From the NCBI GenBank assembly GCA_035301025.1, contig DATGUV010000019.1, positions 1 to 6,702 on the forward strand: a DNA stretch of 6,702 nucleotides, read 5' to 3'. Below the pieces are notes generated by a model, which saw nothing but the letters and a program-made list of their open reading frames with translations, searched no databases and had not been told where the DNA came from. Each line of letters opens with the position of its first letter. The first letter of the stretch is position 1. Origin of the DNA: CALAMD01 sp035301025 (lineage in GTDB: Bacteria > Bacillota > Bacilli > Bacillales > Amphibacillaceae). A program made the translations under genes and the position numbers. Shown piece after piece: positions 6,494-6,702 of this stretch.

Positions 6494-6541
6494 AAAACCG
6501 TCACATTCCATGGTGATAACGTGACTTATGAGGTGAGCACA

Positions 6542-6702
6542 ATGTTAAACCGTTTAAAAAACATACCAAAAAAGACATATACATTTTATGGAATCATCTT
6601 TGTATGTATGGTGGTTTCTATGATTTTCGTATACAATAATCATTCTTTGTATGACCGAACGATCGCCAAAATTACAGAGACGGTAGTTGAAGATACTACG
6701 GA
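6542..6702 (+). CDS. Membrane protein N-terminus, probably YibE/F family (partial)
   Basis: Only the first 53 codons are inside the window, and the frame is open to the end. The peptide starts with a basic segment (MLNRLKNIPKKTY), followed by one hydrophobic helix (about 15-31, FYGIIFVCMVVSMIFVY) with no obvious signal-peptidase site. An extracytoplasmic stretch NNHSLYDRTIAKITETVVED then begins. This pattern, an anchor then YNNHS...TIAKIT, resembles the start of YibE/F-family multi-pass membrane proteins of Firmicutes; this is recalled similarity and the short fragment leaves doubt. The ATG has GAGGTGA (6530-6536) 5 bases upstream, an excellent ribosome site. Its own promoter at 6427-6455 and the terminator after copA make it a separate unit. 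Function of the family is not settled. Confidence 0.6.
   Translation, partial: MLNRLKNIPKKTYTFYGIIFVCMVVSMIFVYNNHSLYDRTIAKITETVVEDTT

Larger units (their letters stand above)
6241..6541. other. Gene-free regulatory region before the 3' partial gene
   Basis: I find no credible gene in these 301 bases: short reading frames lack ribosome sites or are tails of other frames. The left half (6241-6395) shows nothing recognisable. The right half holds the 10-bp palindrome CATACGTATG (6399-6408), a promoter (6427-6455), repeated GTATGAT motifs and an approximately 80-base leader with short hairpins before the Shine-Dalgarno at 6530. Confidence 0.6.

Noticed and set aside
6456..6524. Short frame MISLQLL... 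(22 codons) before the 3' gene
   Set aside because: Its ATG is at the -10 box, upstream of the expected transcript start, and has no ribosome site.
1..6702. CRISPR array, insertion sequence, tRNA, rRNA or prophage parts
   Set aside because: No regularly spaced repeats, transposase or integrase motifs, cloverleaf sequences or phage structural genes were found on either strand.

Overview
The window looks like chromosomal DNA of a low-GC Gram-positive of the Bacillaceae type. It is AT-rich, genes start with strong purine-rich Shine-Dalgarno sites (GGAGGGG, GAGGTGA, AGGGAGG), and the protein families are those of bacilli: clade-3 PepF, CtaG of the caa3-oxidase type and CopA. The genus cannot be fixed from the sequence alone.

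Left part (1-2820): three genes read leftwards. In transcription order these are a GNAT N-acetyltransferase, an M3 oligoendopeptidase of the PepF family, and a 90-residue helix-turn-helix protein of the CD3324 type. No terminator is visible between them. A good stem-loop with a U tract follows the last stop codon (37-78), so they may form one transcription unit, possibly with an internal promoter before the small HTH gene. A perfect 12-bp inverted repeat overlaps the start of that HTH gene. A second perfect dyad (5-36) lies at the window edge.

Middle part (2821-6240): a divergent intergenic region of 276 bp, then two rightward genes. The first is a CtaG-like membrane protein and the second a single-HMA Cu+-type P1B ATPase. 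Together they suggest copper handling linked to cytochrome oxidase assembly or copper export. No csoR, copZ or cueR gene is present here. A 15-bp imperfect hairpin straddles the ctaG stop codon and runs into the copA leader. A modest terminator follows copA.

Right part (6241-6702): about 300 bp without a gene but with a clear sigma-A-type promoter (TTGAAT-17-TATAGT). It is overlaid by a TACCTA/TAGGTA dyad and surrounded by three copies of GTATGAT/ATCATAC. The promoter drives a gene cut by the window end, whose product starts with a signal-anchor and resembles the N-terminus of YibE/F-family membrane proteins.

I do not see a clearly novel multi-gene system. The points most worth a second look are the cis-acting structures at the HTH gene start, at the ctaG-copA junction and at the right-hand promoter.
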